Shown one piece after another: positions 18,681 through 28,095 of a stretch of DNA of 64,000 nt. Origin of the DNA: Chitinophaga pendula (GTDB taxonomy: Bacteria; Bacteroidota; Bacteroidia; Chitinophagales; Chitinophagaceae); assembly GCF_020386615.1 (NCBI RefSeq), contig NZ_CP077769.1, positions 7,489,501-7,553,500 on the forward strand. The letters are read 5' to 3'. Under the pieces are notes generated by a model. It saw only the letters and a program-made list of their open reading frames with translations. It had not been told where the DNA came from and made no database searches. Positions within the stretch are counted from its first letter, which is position 1. Each line of letters starts with the position of its first letter. The translations under genes and the position numbers were made by a program.

Positions 18681-21080
18681 ATGAAGAGACATATCAACAA
18701 AGTGGCCGTATTGGGTTCCGGAGTAATGGGCTCCCGCATCGCCTGCCATTTCGCAGGCATCGGTGTACAAGTCCTCCTCCTCGATATCCAGCCAAAAGAA
18801 TTAACCCCGGCAGAACAGGCTAAAGGTGCCACACTAGACAACCCCGCCGTAAAGAACCGCATCGTCAACGACGCCCTGCAAGCGACCTTGAAAGCCAACC
18901 CTTCCCCCGTATTCAGCAAAGAGGCCATCAGGCAGATACATACCGGCAACTTCACAGACGATATGCACCGCATCGCCGGATGCGACTGGATCATAGAAGT
19001 GGTAGTGGAAAACCTCGAGATCAAAAGCAAAGTGTTCGAACAGGTAGAACAACATCGCCGCCCGGGTACCCTCATCACTTCCAATACCTCCGGTATCCCC
19101 ATCCACCTGATGACCGACGGCCGCAGCGAAGACTTTAAAAAACATTTCTGCGGCACCCATTTCTTCAATCCACCCAGATATCTCCGCCTGCTGGAAATCA
19201 TTCCCACAACATATACCGACCCGGAAATAGTCAACTTCCTCATGGAATACGGCGACCTGTTCCTAGGCAAAACCACAGTTCTCTGTAAAGATACACCAGC
19301 CTTCATCGCCAATAGGATCGGCGTATTTTCTATCATGGCCATCTTCCACATCATGGAAGAAATGGCACTGGCTATCGATGAGATCGACCTGCTCACAGGA
19401 CCCATCATCGGCAGACCCAAATCAGCCACCTTCCGCACCGCCGACGTAGTAGGCATCGATACCCTCGTAAGAGTGGCCAAAGGCGTCTCGGAAAATAGTC
19501 CCGAAGACGAAGCCAGAGATATCTTTAACATCCCTGCCTTCCTGCAACAGGTAGTAACCAACAACTGGCTGGGCGACAAAACAGGACAGGGATTTTATAA
19601 AAAGGTCAAAGGAAATACCGGTAAAGAGATACTAACACTCAACCTGCAGACCATGGAATACGGGCCTAAACAAAAGGCCCGCTTCGAATCCATCAGCGCT
19701 GCCAAAGCCATCGAAGATCTTAAAGAACGCATCCGCCTGCTGTCCGCAGCCACAGATAAAGCCGGTGAGTTCTACCGCTTATTCCACGCTTACCTGTTTT
19801 CGTATATATCTTTCCGTATCCCTGCTACCGCAGATGATATCTACAAGGTGGATGATGCCATGAAAGCAGGTTTCGGATGGGAAATAGGCCCTTTCGAAAC
19901 TTGGGATCTCATCGGGATAGATACCGGTATCCGGGCCGCCGACGAATCGGGTAGGGGAGTAGCCCCCTGGGTCAAAACCATGCTGGAAAAAGGACATAAT
20001 ACCTTCTACAAGATCGAAAATGGGAGCAAACAATACTACGATCCGGCCACGGCCACTTATAAAACAATACCGGGCACAGCGTCTTTCATCATACTCGAAA
20101 ACCGCGCAGCAAATACCGTATGGCAAAATAACGCCTGCCGCCTATACGACCTGGGCGATGGCACCGCCTGCATAGACTGGAAAACAAAGATGAACACCAT
20201 CGGCGCAGCCGTACTTGAAGGGGTCAACAAAGCCATAGATATAGCAGAACGCGATTTCCGTGGCCTCGTTATCGGCAATGATGGCGCCAACTTCAGCGCC
20301 GGCGCCGACGTAAACATGATGTTCTCACTGGCCTCCGGCCAGCAATACGAAGACCTGGACAAAGCCATCCGCTGGTTCCAGCAAACCACCATGCGCATCC
20401 GCTATTCCGACATCCCCGTCGTACTCGCCGCCCATGGCCTCACCATCGGTGGTGGCTGCGAAATGAGCTTGCATGCCGATAAAGTCCAGGCAGCCGCAGA
20501 AACTTACATCGGGCTGGTAGAAATGGGTATCGGCATCATCCCCGGTGGTGGCGGTAGCAAAGAACTGACACTGCGCGCCAGCGACGAATTTAAAGAGGGC
20601 CGCATCGAAGAAGAACCGCTTAAAGACTACTTCATGACCATCGCCACCGCCAAAGTCAGCACCTCCGCACACGAAGGGTTCGGCATGAACATACTGCGCA
20701 AAGGCCGCGATGAGATCACCATGAACCAACATCGCCTCATCGCCGAAGCCAAAAACAGCGCCATCGCACTGGCCAACGAGGGATATACCCGCCCGCTGGA
20801 AAGAAAAGATATCAAAGTATTAGGCCGTAGCGCCCTGGGCGCCCTGCTGGCAGGGATCAACGGCATGCTCACCGGCAGGTATATCTCCGAACATGATGCT
20901 AAAGTAGCAGGCAAACTCGCCTATGTCATGTGCGGCGGCGACCTCAGCGAACCATCCCGCGTCAGCGAACAGTACCTCCTCGATCTCGAAAGAGAAGCCG
21001 TACTCAGCTTATGCACCGAACCTAAATCCCTGGAACGGATGCAAAGCGTGCTGACCAATGGCAAACCCATACGCAACTAA
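18681..21080 (+). CDS. 3-hydroxyacyl-CoA dehydrogenase / enoyl-CoA hydratase
   Basis: 799 residues. The N-terminal part is an NAD-dependent 3-hydroxyacyl-CoA dehydrogenase: GSGVMG at 12-17, then the signature CGTHFFNPPRYLRLLEI. The C-terminal part (about 500-770) is an enoyl-CoA hydratase/isomerase fold, with NDGANFSAGADVNMMF and IGGGCEMSLHAD oxyanion-hole segments and the later GIIPGGGGSKEL. This order of domains matches FadN of Bacillus rather than E. coli FadB. It carries two central steps of fatty-acid beta-oxidation. Thiolase and acyl-CoA dehydrogenase genes are not in the window. Confidence 0.92.
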   Translation: MKRHINKVAVLGSGVMGSRIACHFAGIGVQVLLLDIQPKELTPAEQAKGATLDNPAVKNRIVNDALQATLKANPSPVFSKEAIRQIHTGNFTDDMHRIAGCDWIIEVVVENLEIKSKVFEQVEQHRRPGTLITSNTSGIPIHLMTDGRSEDFKKHFCGTHFFNPPRYLRLLEIIPTTYTDPEIVNFLMEYGDLFLGKTTVLCKDTPAFIANRIGVFSIMAIFHIMEEMALAIDEIDLLTGPIIGRPKSATFRTADVVGIDTLVRVAKGVSENSPEDEARDIFNIPAFLQQVVTNNWLGDKTGQGFYKKVKGNTGKEILTLNLQTMEYGPKQKARFESISAAKAIEDLKERIRLLSAATDKAGEFYRLFHAYLFSYISFRIPATADDIYKVDDAMKAGFGWEIGPFETWDLIGIDTGIRAADESGRGVAPWVKTMLEKGHNTFYKIENGSKQYYDPATATYKTIPGTASFIILENRAANTVWQNNACRLYDLGDGTACIDWKTKMNTIGAAVLEGVNKAIDIAERDFRGLVIGNDGANFSAGADVNMMFSLASGQQYEDLDKAIRWFQQTTMRIRYSDIPVVLAAHGLTIGGGCEMSLHADKVQAAAETYIGLVEMGIGIIPGGGGSKELTLRASDEFKEGRIEEEPLKDYFMTIATAKVSTSAHEGFGMNILRKGRDEITMNQHRLIAEAKNSAIALANEGYTRPLERKDIKVLGRSALGALLAGINGMLTGRYISEHDAKVAGKLAYVMCGGDLSEPSRVSEQYLLDLEREAVLSLCTEPKSLERMQSVLTNGKPIRN

Positions 21081-21107
21081 ATTCCTGATAAACTAAAACT
21101 TACAAGA

Positions 21108-22001
21108 TTGTCAATTTTATCCCTCCACAACATCTCCAAACGATACGGTCCCGTACAGGCACTGTCAGACGTATCGTTTGAAGTCCCGTCAGGTGCCGTA
21201 TTCGGCATACTGGGGCCCAACGGCAGTGGTAAGACCACCCTGCTGGGTATCATCACCGACGTACTGAAAGCAGACCAGGGCTCTTTCACCTTGTTCGGCC
21301 AGCAGGGCTCCGCCACCCAACGCCGCCAGATCGGTACCCTGCTGGAAACAGCCAACTTCTATCACTACCTCTCCGGATACCAGAACCTCCGCATCGCCGC
21401 GCTCGTAAAACAAAGAAACGAAACTGACATCCCCAGAGTACTCGAACTGGCTGGCCTCACCGCCCGCCAGCAGTCTGCATTCAAAACGTACTCCCTCGGG
21501 ATGAAACAACGCCTCGCCATCGCCGCCGCCCTGCTCGGAGATCCCCAGGTACTCATCCTCGACGAACCCACCAACGGCCTCGACCCCGTAGGGATCGCCG
21601 AAGTCAGAGAACTGATACAACGCCTCGCTGAAAGCGGCAAGACCATCATCATGGCCAGCCACCTCCTCGATGAAGTAGAAAAAGTCTGCTCACATGTCGC
21701 CATCCTCCGCAAAGGACAACTACTGCTGTCCGGCGCCGTAAACGAGGTCATGGCCAGGGAAGACTTCGCAGAAATAGCCGCCGCCGATCTGTCCGCACTA
21801 CAGACCACCTTACTTCAACATCCGGCCGTCACCGCCGTCAGAATAAATGGTGCCGTCCTGCAGGTCAATTTTAAACAGACACTCTCCGCGGCCGCCCTCA
21901 ATCAATATTGCGCAGAACAGGGTATCTGGCTCTCCCACCTCCAGATACGCCGCAAAAGCCTGGAAACCGCATTCCTCGAACTCACTAATACCCAGTCGTA
22001 A
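21108..22001 (+). CDS. ABC transporter ATP-binding protein
   Basis: 297 residues, beginning with TTG at 21108, the only initiator codon that gives the expected N-terminus (SILSLHNISKRYG). Walker A GPNGSGKTT at 36-44, signature YSLGMKQRL, Walker B LILDEPTNGLDP and the switch His in MASHLLDE are present. It powers export or membrane movement together with the permease that overlaps it by 1 nt. It belongs to the CcmA/NatA-type exporter group, whose substrate cannot be told from sequence. Confidence 0.92.
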   Translation: MSILSLHNISKRYGPVQALSDVSFEVPSGAVFGILGPNGSGKTTLLGIITDVLKADQGSFTLFGQQGSATQRRQIGTLLETANFYHYLSGYQNLRIAALVKQRNETDIPRVLELAGLTARQQSAFKTYSLGMKQRLAIAAALLGDPQVLILDEPTNGLDPVGIAEVRELIQRLAESGKTIIMASHLLDEVEKVCSHVAILRKGQLLLSGAVNEVMAREDFAEIAAADLSALQTTLLQHPAVTAVRINGAVLQVNFKQTLSAAALNQYCAEQGIWLSHLQIRRKSLETAFLELTNTQS

Positions 22002-22777
22002 TGAAAAATCTCCTCAGCATAGAATGGCAGAAAGTAAAGCATTATCGCACCTTCTGGATACTGTTATTCCTCAGCTGCGCCATCATACCCGCCACCAACT
22101 ACGTTGTGCATAACGTCACCGACCAAATGCTCCAAAAAGCCCAGGGCCTCATCCTGCAGAACCCCTACGACTTCCCGCTGGTATGGCAAACCGTCGCCAA
22201 CGTCAGCAGCTTCGTGAATATACTGTTCGGCCTGCTCCTCGTCATCCTCATTACCAACGAATTTACCTATCGCACACACCGTCAGCATATCATCGATGGC
22301 ATGGAACGCCGGGATTTCGTATGGGGCAAAGTATACTGGATCGGAATACTCACCGCTATAGCACTCCTCATAGCCCTCGCCACCGCCGCAGGCTTCGGCC
22401 TGGCTTATGGCACTCACCCACTGAGCCTGGAATCCATGCAATACATGGCTTTCTATACCCTACAGCTGCTGGTATCACTCAGTATCGCCCTGCTCATCGC
22501 ATTACTCATCAAAAGAGCAGGCCTGGCCATCGTCCTCTACCTGGCATACTGCTTTGTCATCGAACAGATTTTGGTGGTCATCGTTAAAAGAATAGTCGGA
22601 CAACCTGGTGGACTACTCCCCCTGCAAGCCGGCGACGAACTGCTACCCTTCCCGGTCATCGACAAGTTCATCCCCACCCCCCGTTACCAGGATGGAGTAT
22701 ACATGGCCGCCCTCATCATCTACCTGGCCGTCTTCCTCTGGATCGCTTTTCGCAGGATGCAACGTGCAGACCTCTGA
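22001..22777 (+). CDS. ABC transporter permease (ABC-2 type)
   Basis: 258 residues with about six membrane helices, starting in the TAATGA overlap with the ATPase stop codon, so the two are translationally coupled. The pattern (amphipathic N-terminus, large first loop with the NEFTYRTHRQHIIDGMER region, four closely spaced helices) fits ABC-2 permeases of the NatB type. Substrate unknown. Confidence 0.85.
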   Translation: MKNLLSIEWQKVKHYRTFWILLFLSCAIIPATNYVVHNVTDQMLQKAQGLILQNPYDFPLVWQTVANVSSFVNILFGLLLVILITNEFTYRTHRQHIIDGMERRDFVWGKVYWIGILTAIALLIALATAAGFGLAYGTHPLSLESMQYMAFYTLQLLVSLSIALLIALLIKRAGLAIVLYLAYCFVIEQILVVIVKRIVGQPGGLLPLQAGDELLPFPVIDKFIPTPRYQDGVYMAALIIYLAVFLWIAFRRMQRADL

Positions 22778-22781
22778 GCCC

Positions 22782-22814
22782 CAGCAGATAGCATACTTGG
22801 CCCGATATCTGCTG
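22782..22814 (+). terminator. weak hairpin after the ABC transporter
   Basis: 9-bp stem (22782-22790 with 22806-22814) with a 15-nt loop, followed at some distance by CTTTT. Possible terminator between the transporter and surE. Confidence 0.4.
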
Positions 22815-22886
22815 CCCTTAACATACTTTTAAACGGGATTCTATTGGATAGATGTTAAATTTGTTATAGAAAGAAAAAGAATACAA

Positions 22887-23657
22887 GTGACAGATAAAGA
22901 AAGGATCATACTGGTAACAAACGATGATGGAGTAACGGCGCCGGGTATACGTGCATTGATCGAAGCAGTAAGCCCCCTGGGCAAAGTCGTAGTAGTAGCT
23001 CCCGATAGCCCCCAATCAGGAAAAGGACATGCCATCACCATCGGCGTTCCCCTCAGGTTGAATCAGGTAGATATATTCGAAGGCATAGAAGCATGGCAAT
23101 GCTCCGGTACTCCCGTAGATTGCGTAAAACTAGCCCGCGATAAAATACTCCATCGCCTGCCCGATATCTGCGTAAGTGGTATCAATCATGGAGCTAATCA
23201 TTCCATCAATATCATCTACTCCGGTACCATGTCCGCCGCCATGGAAGCAGCTATAGAAGGCATCCCCTCCGTAGGCTTCAGCTTCCTCGACTATAGCTTC
23301 GATGCCGACTTCTCCATACCCAAACAAGTAGCCGCTTCAGTCACTTCCCGCATGCTGGAAAATAACTACCCTCCCGGCACCTTGTTTAATGTCAACATCC
23401 CCATGGCCTCCGCCGAAGAATTTAAAGGCATCAAAATATGCAGGCAGGCAGACGCCAAATGGGTCGAAGAGTTCGACGAAAGAAGAGATCCGCATGGCAA
23501 AAAATACTACTGGCTCACAGGAGAGTTCAGAAACCGCGATAACGGTCAAGATACCGACGTATGGGCACTGGAGAATAACTATGCCTCCCTCGTTCCCGTA
23601 CAGTTCGATCTCACCCACTATAAAATGAAAGAACACCTGGAGAAAGAGTGGAAATAA
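22887..23657 (+). CDS. surE: 5'/3'-nucleotidase SurE
   Basis: 256 residues from GTG at 22887. SurE removes phosphate from nucleoside monophosphates and short polyphosphates, linked to stress survival. The metal-binding TNDDG (11-15), APDSPQSGKGHAIT, GTPVDCV and SGINHGANHSINIIYSGTMSAA motifs are all intact; the last one binds the metal and phosphate. The following small membrane protein gene begins close downstream, so they may share a transcript. Confidence 0.97.
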   Translation: MTDKERIILVTNDDGVTAPGIRALIEAVSPLGKVVVVAPDSPQSGKGHAITIGVPLRLNQVDIFEGIEAWQCSGTPVDCVKLARDKILHRLPDICVSGINHGANHSINIIYSGTMSAAMEAAIEGIPSVGFSFLDYSFDADFSIPKQVAASVTSRMLENNYPPGTLFNVNIPMASAEEFKGIKICRQADAKWVEEFDERRDPHGKKYYWLTGEFRNRDNGQDTDVWALENNYASLVPVQFDLTHYKMKEHLEKEWK

Positions 23658-23738
23658 TCCATTTAATACATCACTATGGTCAGCAATAAAACGAATTCTC
23701 TCTTCACGCCATCCAATCGCCGCTTATCTGTATTGCTC

Positions 23739-24035
23739 ATGCTAAAGAAAGATAATCTCATATTAGGAATCATTTTGGGCCTTATCACTCCCATCATAGG
23801 CTTCTTCCTCTACTACCTGCTGGTATTCGTACCAAACCACGTAGTATGGGCCGACTTCATGATGGCGGTCAGAACCAACAAACAAATGATACCCAAGATC
23901 ATCAGCATCTGCCTGGTATTGAATGGCGTCGTATTCTACCTGTACACACAACGCCGTAAAGATATCACCGCCAAAGGTATCTTCCTGGTCACCATGCTGT
24001 ATGCCATCACCATACTCCTGCTTAAACTGCTGTAA
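23739..24035 (+). CDS. small membrane protein, unknown
   Basis: 98 residues from ATG at 23739; an in-frame ATG at 23676 would add 21 polar residues and cannot be excluded, since it would place the start 18 nt after surE. Three hydrophobic helices are visible (about 5-27, 55-72 and 80-97). The N-terminus KKDNLILGIILGLITPIIGF resembles a small uncharacterised family of Bacteroidota. Located between surE and lpxB. Confidence 0.7.
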   Translation: MLKKDNLILGIILGLITPIIGFFLYYLLVFVPNHVVWADFMMAVRTNKQMIPKIISICLVLNGVVFYLYTQRRKDITAKGIFLVTMLYAITILLLKLL

Positions 24036-24063
24036 ACAAACGCACAGCATAAAAACATACACC

Positions 24064-24099
24064 AGCGGGCGCATGCGGATAGCTGCGCCCGCTTTTATT
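24064..24099 (+). terminator. rho-independent terminator
   Basis: 10-bp perfect stem (24064-24073 with 24084-24093), 10-nt loop and a TTTATTT tail, 29 nt after the small membrane protein gene. Confidence 0.85.
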
Positions 24100-24158
24100 T
24101 ATAACAACCAGCATATATCATTAATTTGCAGAATTAATTAGCTATTATTGACCGCAAG

Positions 24159-25259
24159 ATGAAGTACTATATCATAGCAGGGGAAGCGTCCGGAGACCTT
24201 CATGGCAGTAACCTGATCAAACAGATCATTCAACTCGACCCCACCGCAGATATCCGCTGCTGGGGAGGAGATATGATGCAACAAGCCGGCGGTAACGTCG
24301 TAAAACACTATCGCGACCTCGCATTTATGGGCTTCCTCGAAGTAGTACTCAACCTCCGCACCATCCTCCGTAATATGGATTGGTGCAAACAGGATATCGC
24401 CGCCTTTCAGCCTGATGTACTCGTCCTCATAGACTATCCGGGCTTTAACCTGCGCATAGCAGAATGGGCCCGCCCCCAGGGATATAAGATCGTATACTAC
24501 ATCTCCCCACAGGTATGGGCCTGGAAAGAAAGCCGCGTCAAAAAGATCCGCGAATGCGTCGACAAAATGTTATGTATCCTGCCATTCGAACAGGAATTCT
24601 ATCATAAATGGAATTTCGAAGTAGACTACATAGGACACCCGCTCGTGGAAGTCATCAAAACAGAACAGGAAAAACCAGCCGACCCGCCATTGGCCAATAA
24701 ACAGATCATCGCCGTCCTGCCCGGTAGCCGTAAACAGGAAGTAAGCGTGAAACTACCTATCATGCTTACAATGGCCAAACATTTTCCAGACTACCAGTTC
24801 GTAGTAGCACAAGCACCTAGCCTCGAAGATAGCTTCATGCAAAGCCTCACCGGTATCCATCCCAACGTCTCCACCGTCAAAGGCAAAACATATCCACTGC
24901 TGCGCCAGGCAACAGCAGCCCTCGTTACATCCGGCACCGCCACCCTCGAAACAGCCCTCTTCGGCGTACCCGAAGTAGTATGCTACAAAGGCAGCAGCGT
25001 ATCTTACTTCTTCGCCAAAAGACTGATCAAAGTAAAATACATATCCCTCGTTAATCTCGTCATGGACAAACTGGTAGTGAAAGAATTGATACAACATGAC
25101 CTCACAGAAGCAAACCTGCTGAAAGAACTATCACTGCTGCTCAATGATGAAACCACCCGCCGGCGCATAAAAACAGACTACGCCGAACTATGGAATAAAC
25201 TGGGAGAGAAAAAAGCCTCCCGCCTCGCAGCAGAAGCCATCGTCAGCATAGCTGAATAA
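24159..25259 (+). CDS. lpxB: lipid-A-disaccharide synthase
   Basis: 366 residues, family length. A glycosyltransferase that joins UDP-2,3-diacylglucosamine and lipid X to make the lipid A disaccharide at the inner membrane. The N-terminal AGEASGDLHGSNL, the YYISPQVWAWKESRVKKI stretch, PFEQEFY, YIGHPL, LPGSRKQEV and the late SGTATLETAL nucleotide-binding segment are all diagnostic. It runs up to a 3-nt gap with the small convergent gene. Confidence 0.97.
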   Translation: MKYYIIAGEASGDLHGSNLIKQIIQLDPTADIRCWGGDMMQQAGGNVVKHYRDLAFMGFLEVVLNLRTILRNMDWCKQDIAAFQPDVLVLIDYPGFNLRIAEWARPQGYKIVYYISPQVWAWKESRVKKIRECVDKMLCILPFEQEFYHKWNFEVDYIGHPLVEVIKTEQEKPADPPLANKQIIAVLPGSRKQEVSVKLPIMLTMAKHFPDYQFVVAQAPSLEDSFMQSLTGIHPNVSTVKGKTYPLLRQATAALVTSGTATLETALFGVPEVVCYKGSSVSYFFAKRLIKVKYISLVNLVMDKLVVKELIQHDLTEANLLKELSLLLNDETTRRRIKTDYAELWNKLGEKKASRLAAEAIVSIAE

Positions 25260-25262
25260 TAA

Positions 25263-25430
25263 CTACCGGCGGATCAGCTTAATGATCATAATGATCAACG
25301 CTATCAGGAACAACAGGATAGATATCCTGTTCATCCCGTGCATCATGGCTACATAAGTCGTCTTGGGTGCAGACGGATCCTTCTTGCCTATATAGAGGTA
25401 ACGGAGTATTTGTTTCCAGATACTTTTCAT
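25263..25430 (-). CDS. small membrane protein (DUF6728-like)
   Basis: 55 residues from ATG at 25430; an in-frame ATG at 25445 adds five residues. The N-terminal half is basic and aromatic (WKQILRYLYIGKKDPSAPKT), then MMHGMNRISI leads into one transmembrane helix (about 35-53) and ends with Arg-Arg. The conserved YIGKKDPxAP and MHGxNRIS parts resemble small Bacteroidota proteins that I recall as DUF6728. Function unknown. It converges with lpxB, 3 nt apart. Confidence 0.68.
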   Translation of the reverse strand: MKSIWKQILRYLYIGKKDPSAPKTTYVAMMHGMNRISILLFLIALIIMIIKLIRR

Positions 25431-25519
25431 AGTGCAAATATACATGCCTTACCCCACACATATCCGTAAACACCCTCAACGATATTAGCAGAATCCCCTT
25501 TTCTATATATTTTTGACAG

Positions 25520-28093
25520 ATGAACAATGTGTTATGTTGGAGGAAAATTGGGCTCACTTCCTTGTTATTATGCATGCTGACGCATATCGCCACCGCGCAG
25601 CGATCCGAAGAAAAAATACTCGATAGCTGGGAATTCTCCCGTACAGATGATACACGCTGGAGAAAAGCCTCCGTCCCCGGCACCATCCACACCGACCTGC
25701 TGCAGCATCATCTTATTCCTGATCCACACGTCGGCATGAACGAGAAAGCCGTACAATGGATAGATAAAGAAGACTGGCAATACCGCACCGCCTTCGATGT
25801 GCCGGCAGACTGGACCGCACACGATGCCCTCGAACTCGAACTCCAGGGCCTTGATACCTACGCTGCCATCTACCTTAATGGGCAGCATATACTCAAAAGC
25901 AATAACATGTTCGTCGGCCGTACCGTCGATGTGAAAGAGGTCATAAGAACAGGGCGCAATGAATTACGCATCGTCTTCTACAGCCCGATCAAACACGATA
26001 TGCCCAACTTCCTGCAAGATGGACTCATATATCCCGCTGGCAACGATGCCAGCGATATACCCCTCAGCGTATATGCCCGCAAAGCTCCTTATCACTACGG
26101 CTGGGACTGGGGCCCGCGCCTCGTCACCAGCGGCATATGGCGCCCCGTAAAACTGAGGGCCTGGGATAAAGTCACCATCCGCGATGCATGGATGCAACAA
26201 CGGTCAATCACCGATGAACAGGCACAGATACAGGCCGCCATCACCGTATTTACCGCAGATGCAGGAAAATACAAAGTGGAGATCACCAGCAAAGACAATA
26301 GCTTCCGGCCCATACAGCAGAAAACATTCCTCTCAAAAGGCGAAGGCATTTTGCAACTGCCGTTTACCATCAACCAACCCAAACGTTGGTGGCCCAACGG
26401 ATGGGGTACCCCTCATCTTTACACAATACAAGTCACCATATCTGATGACAAAGGCATACTGGCGCGAAAAGAAGTGAAAATAGGATTACGTACCATACAG
26501 GTCATCAACCGCCCCGACAGCCTGGGCGAAAGTTTTTACCTGGAAGTAAATGGCCGCCCCCTCTTTGCGAAAGGGGCTAACTACATCCCCCAGGATAACT
26601 TCCTGCCACGCGTCAGCGACAAAAAATACCAGCAGCTGTTCGCCGATATGAAAGCTGCCAACTTCAATATGGTACGTGTATGGGGGGGCGGCAGCTATGA
26701 AAACGATCGCTTCTACGAACTGGCCGATGAACAAGGTATGCTCGTCTGGCAGGATTTTATGTTCGCCTGCACCCTATATCCCTCCGGTAAAACATTCCTG
26801 GCAAATGTAAAAGAAGAAGCAGCATATAACATCACCCGCCTCCGCAACCACCCCAGCCTCGCTTTGTGGTGTGGCAATAACGAGGTCGGTGTCGCTATCA
26901 ACAACTGGGGCTGGAAAGAGGGATACGGATATACCAACCAGCAATGGGAGCGTATGCTGAAAGGATACGAACAGCTGTTCAGGGAATTACTGCCACAACA
27001 GGTCGCCACTCTGGACTCCGGCCGTTTTTATTTCCATTCCTCCCCCATCAGCAACTGGGGGAAGAAAGAAGACTTTACCAAAGGAGATAATCACTACTGG
27101 GGCGTCTGGCATGGCATGGAGCCCTTCGATGCATTCCGCTCTCATATACCCCGGTTCATGAGTGAATACGGATTTCAATCCTTCCCTCAACTAGCCACCG
27201 TTCGCCATTTTGCCGGCGAACACGAAAATGACAGCTACTCCCCGTCCATGCTCTCCCACCAAAAGAGCACCACCCGCGGCAACCAGGCGATCAATACCTA
27301 TATGTTACGCGACTACCGCGCTCCTAAAGACTTCCCCTCCTTCCTGTACCTGTCGCAGGTACTACAGGCAGAAGGGATGAAGATCGCCATGGAAGCACAC
27401 CGGCAAGCCAAACCCTATTGTATGGGTTCCCTCTACTGGCAACTCAACGATTGCTGGCCCGGCCCCTCCTGGTCCGGTATCGACTACTTCGGACGGTGGA
27501 AGGCACTGCACTATTACGTACGAAAAGCCTTCGCGCCGGTAATGATCTCCGCCGTACAACAACAGGACTCCCTGCATACCTGGATCGTATCAGACGAACT
27601 GCAACCGCTGACCGCCATGCTCGAAATAACGGTCATGGATATACAGGGACATATCATCAATACCCACAAACAACAAGTGCACATCCCCGCCAATACCAGC
27701 AGCAAAGTATACGCCGCCCCCACTACCCAATTACTGGGGAAAGCGGATACCTCACGGGTAATATGCTATATGAAACTGGTAAAAGACAATAAGGTGCTGA
27801 GCGATAATGTACATTACTTTGCGAGTACAAAAGCATTACAACTGGAAAGACCGGCTATCGCAATTAGTATCACCCGGCAACAGGAAGAATTATACATAAC
27901 GTTACGTACTGACAAACTGGCCCGCCACGTATATCTTTCCCTGAAAGACGATCCGGATGCCCGTTTCAGCGACAACTACTTCGATCTGCTGCCTGGTATG
28001 CCCGTAACGATCCGCCTGCACGCCGGACTGTCCACACAAGCAGCGCAACAGCAATTACAGGTAATGAGTTTGATTGACACTTATAAACATTGA
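25520..28093 (+). CDS. beta-mannosidase (GH2 family), secreted
   Basis: 857 residues with a signal peptide (about 1-26, ending ATAQ). Domains in order: jelly-roll sugar-binding (about 30-200), immunoglobulin-like (about 200-315), TIM barrel (about 320-650) and C-terminal beta domains. The acid/base Glu455 is in WCGNNEVG and the nucleophile Glu549 in MSEYGFQS, both positions expected of GH2 mannosidases. It removes beta-1,4-linked mannose, as in N-glycan cores or mannan ends, in the periplasm. The fucosidase gene starts 3 nt after its stop, so they form one operon. Confidence 0.93.
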   Translation: MNNVLCWRKIGLTSLLLCMLTHIATAQRSEEKILDSWEFSRTDDTRWRKASVPGTIHTDLLQHHLIPDPHVGMNEKAVQWIDKEDWQYRTAFDVPADWTAHDALELELQGLDTYAAIYLNGQHILKSNNMFVGRTVDVKEVIRTGRNELRIVFYSPIKHDMPNFLQDGLIYPAGNDASDIPLSVYARKAPYHYGWDWGPRLVTSGIWRPVKLRAWDKVTIRDAWMQQRSITDEQAQIQAAITVFTADAGKYKVEITSKDNSFRPIQQKTFLSKGEGILQLPFTINQPKRWWPNGWGTPHLYTIQVTISDDKGILARKEVKIGLRTIQVINRPDSLGESFYLEVNGRPLFAKGANYIPQDNFLPRVSDKKYQQLFADMKAANFNMVRVWGGGSYENDRFYELADEQGMLVWQDFMFACTLYPSGKTFLANVKEEAAYNITRLRNHPSLALWCGNNEVGVAINNWGWKEGYGYTNQQWERMLKGYEQLFRELLPQQVATLDSGRFYFHSSPISNWGKKEDFTKGDNHYWGVWHGMEPFDAFRSHIPRFMSEYGFQSFPQLATVRHFAGEHENDSYSPSMLSHQKSTTRGNQAINTYMLRDYRAPKDFPSFLYLSQVLQAEGMKIAMEAHRQAKPYCMGSLYWQLNDCWPGPSWSGIDYFGRWKALHYYVRKAFAPVMISAVQQQDSLHTWIVSDELQPLTAMLEITVMDIQGHIINTHKQQVHIPANTSSKVYAAPTTQLLGKADTSRVICYMKLVKDNKVLSDNVHYFASTKALQLERPAIAISITRQQEELYITLRTDKLARHVYLSLKDDPDARFSDNYFDLLPGMPVTIRLHAGLSTQAAQQQLQVMSLIDTYKH

Positions 28094-28095
28094 AC

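Noticed and set aside
25279..25692. 137-codon minus-strand frame overlapping the start of the beta-mannosidase
   Set aside because: It overlaps a clear signal peptide and the small membrane gene in other frames and has no conserved features.
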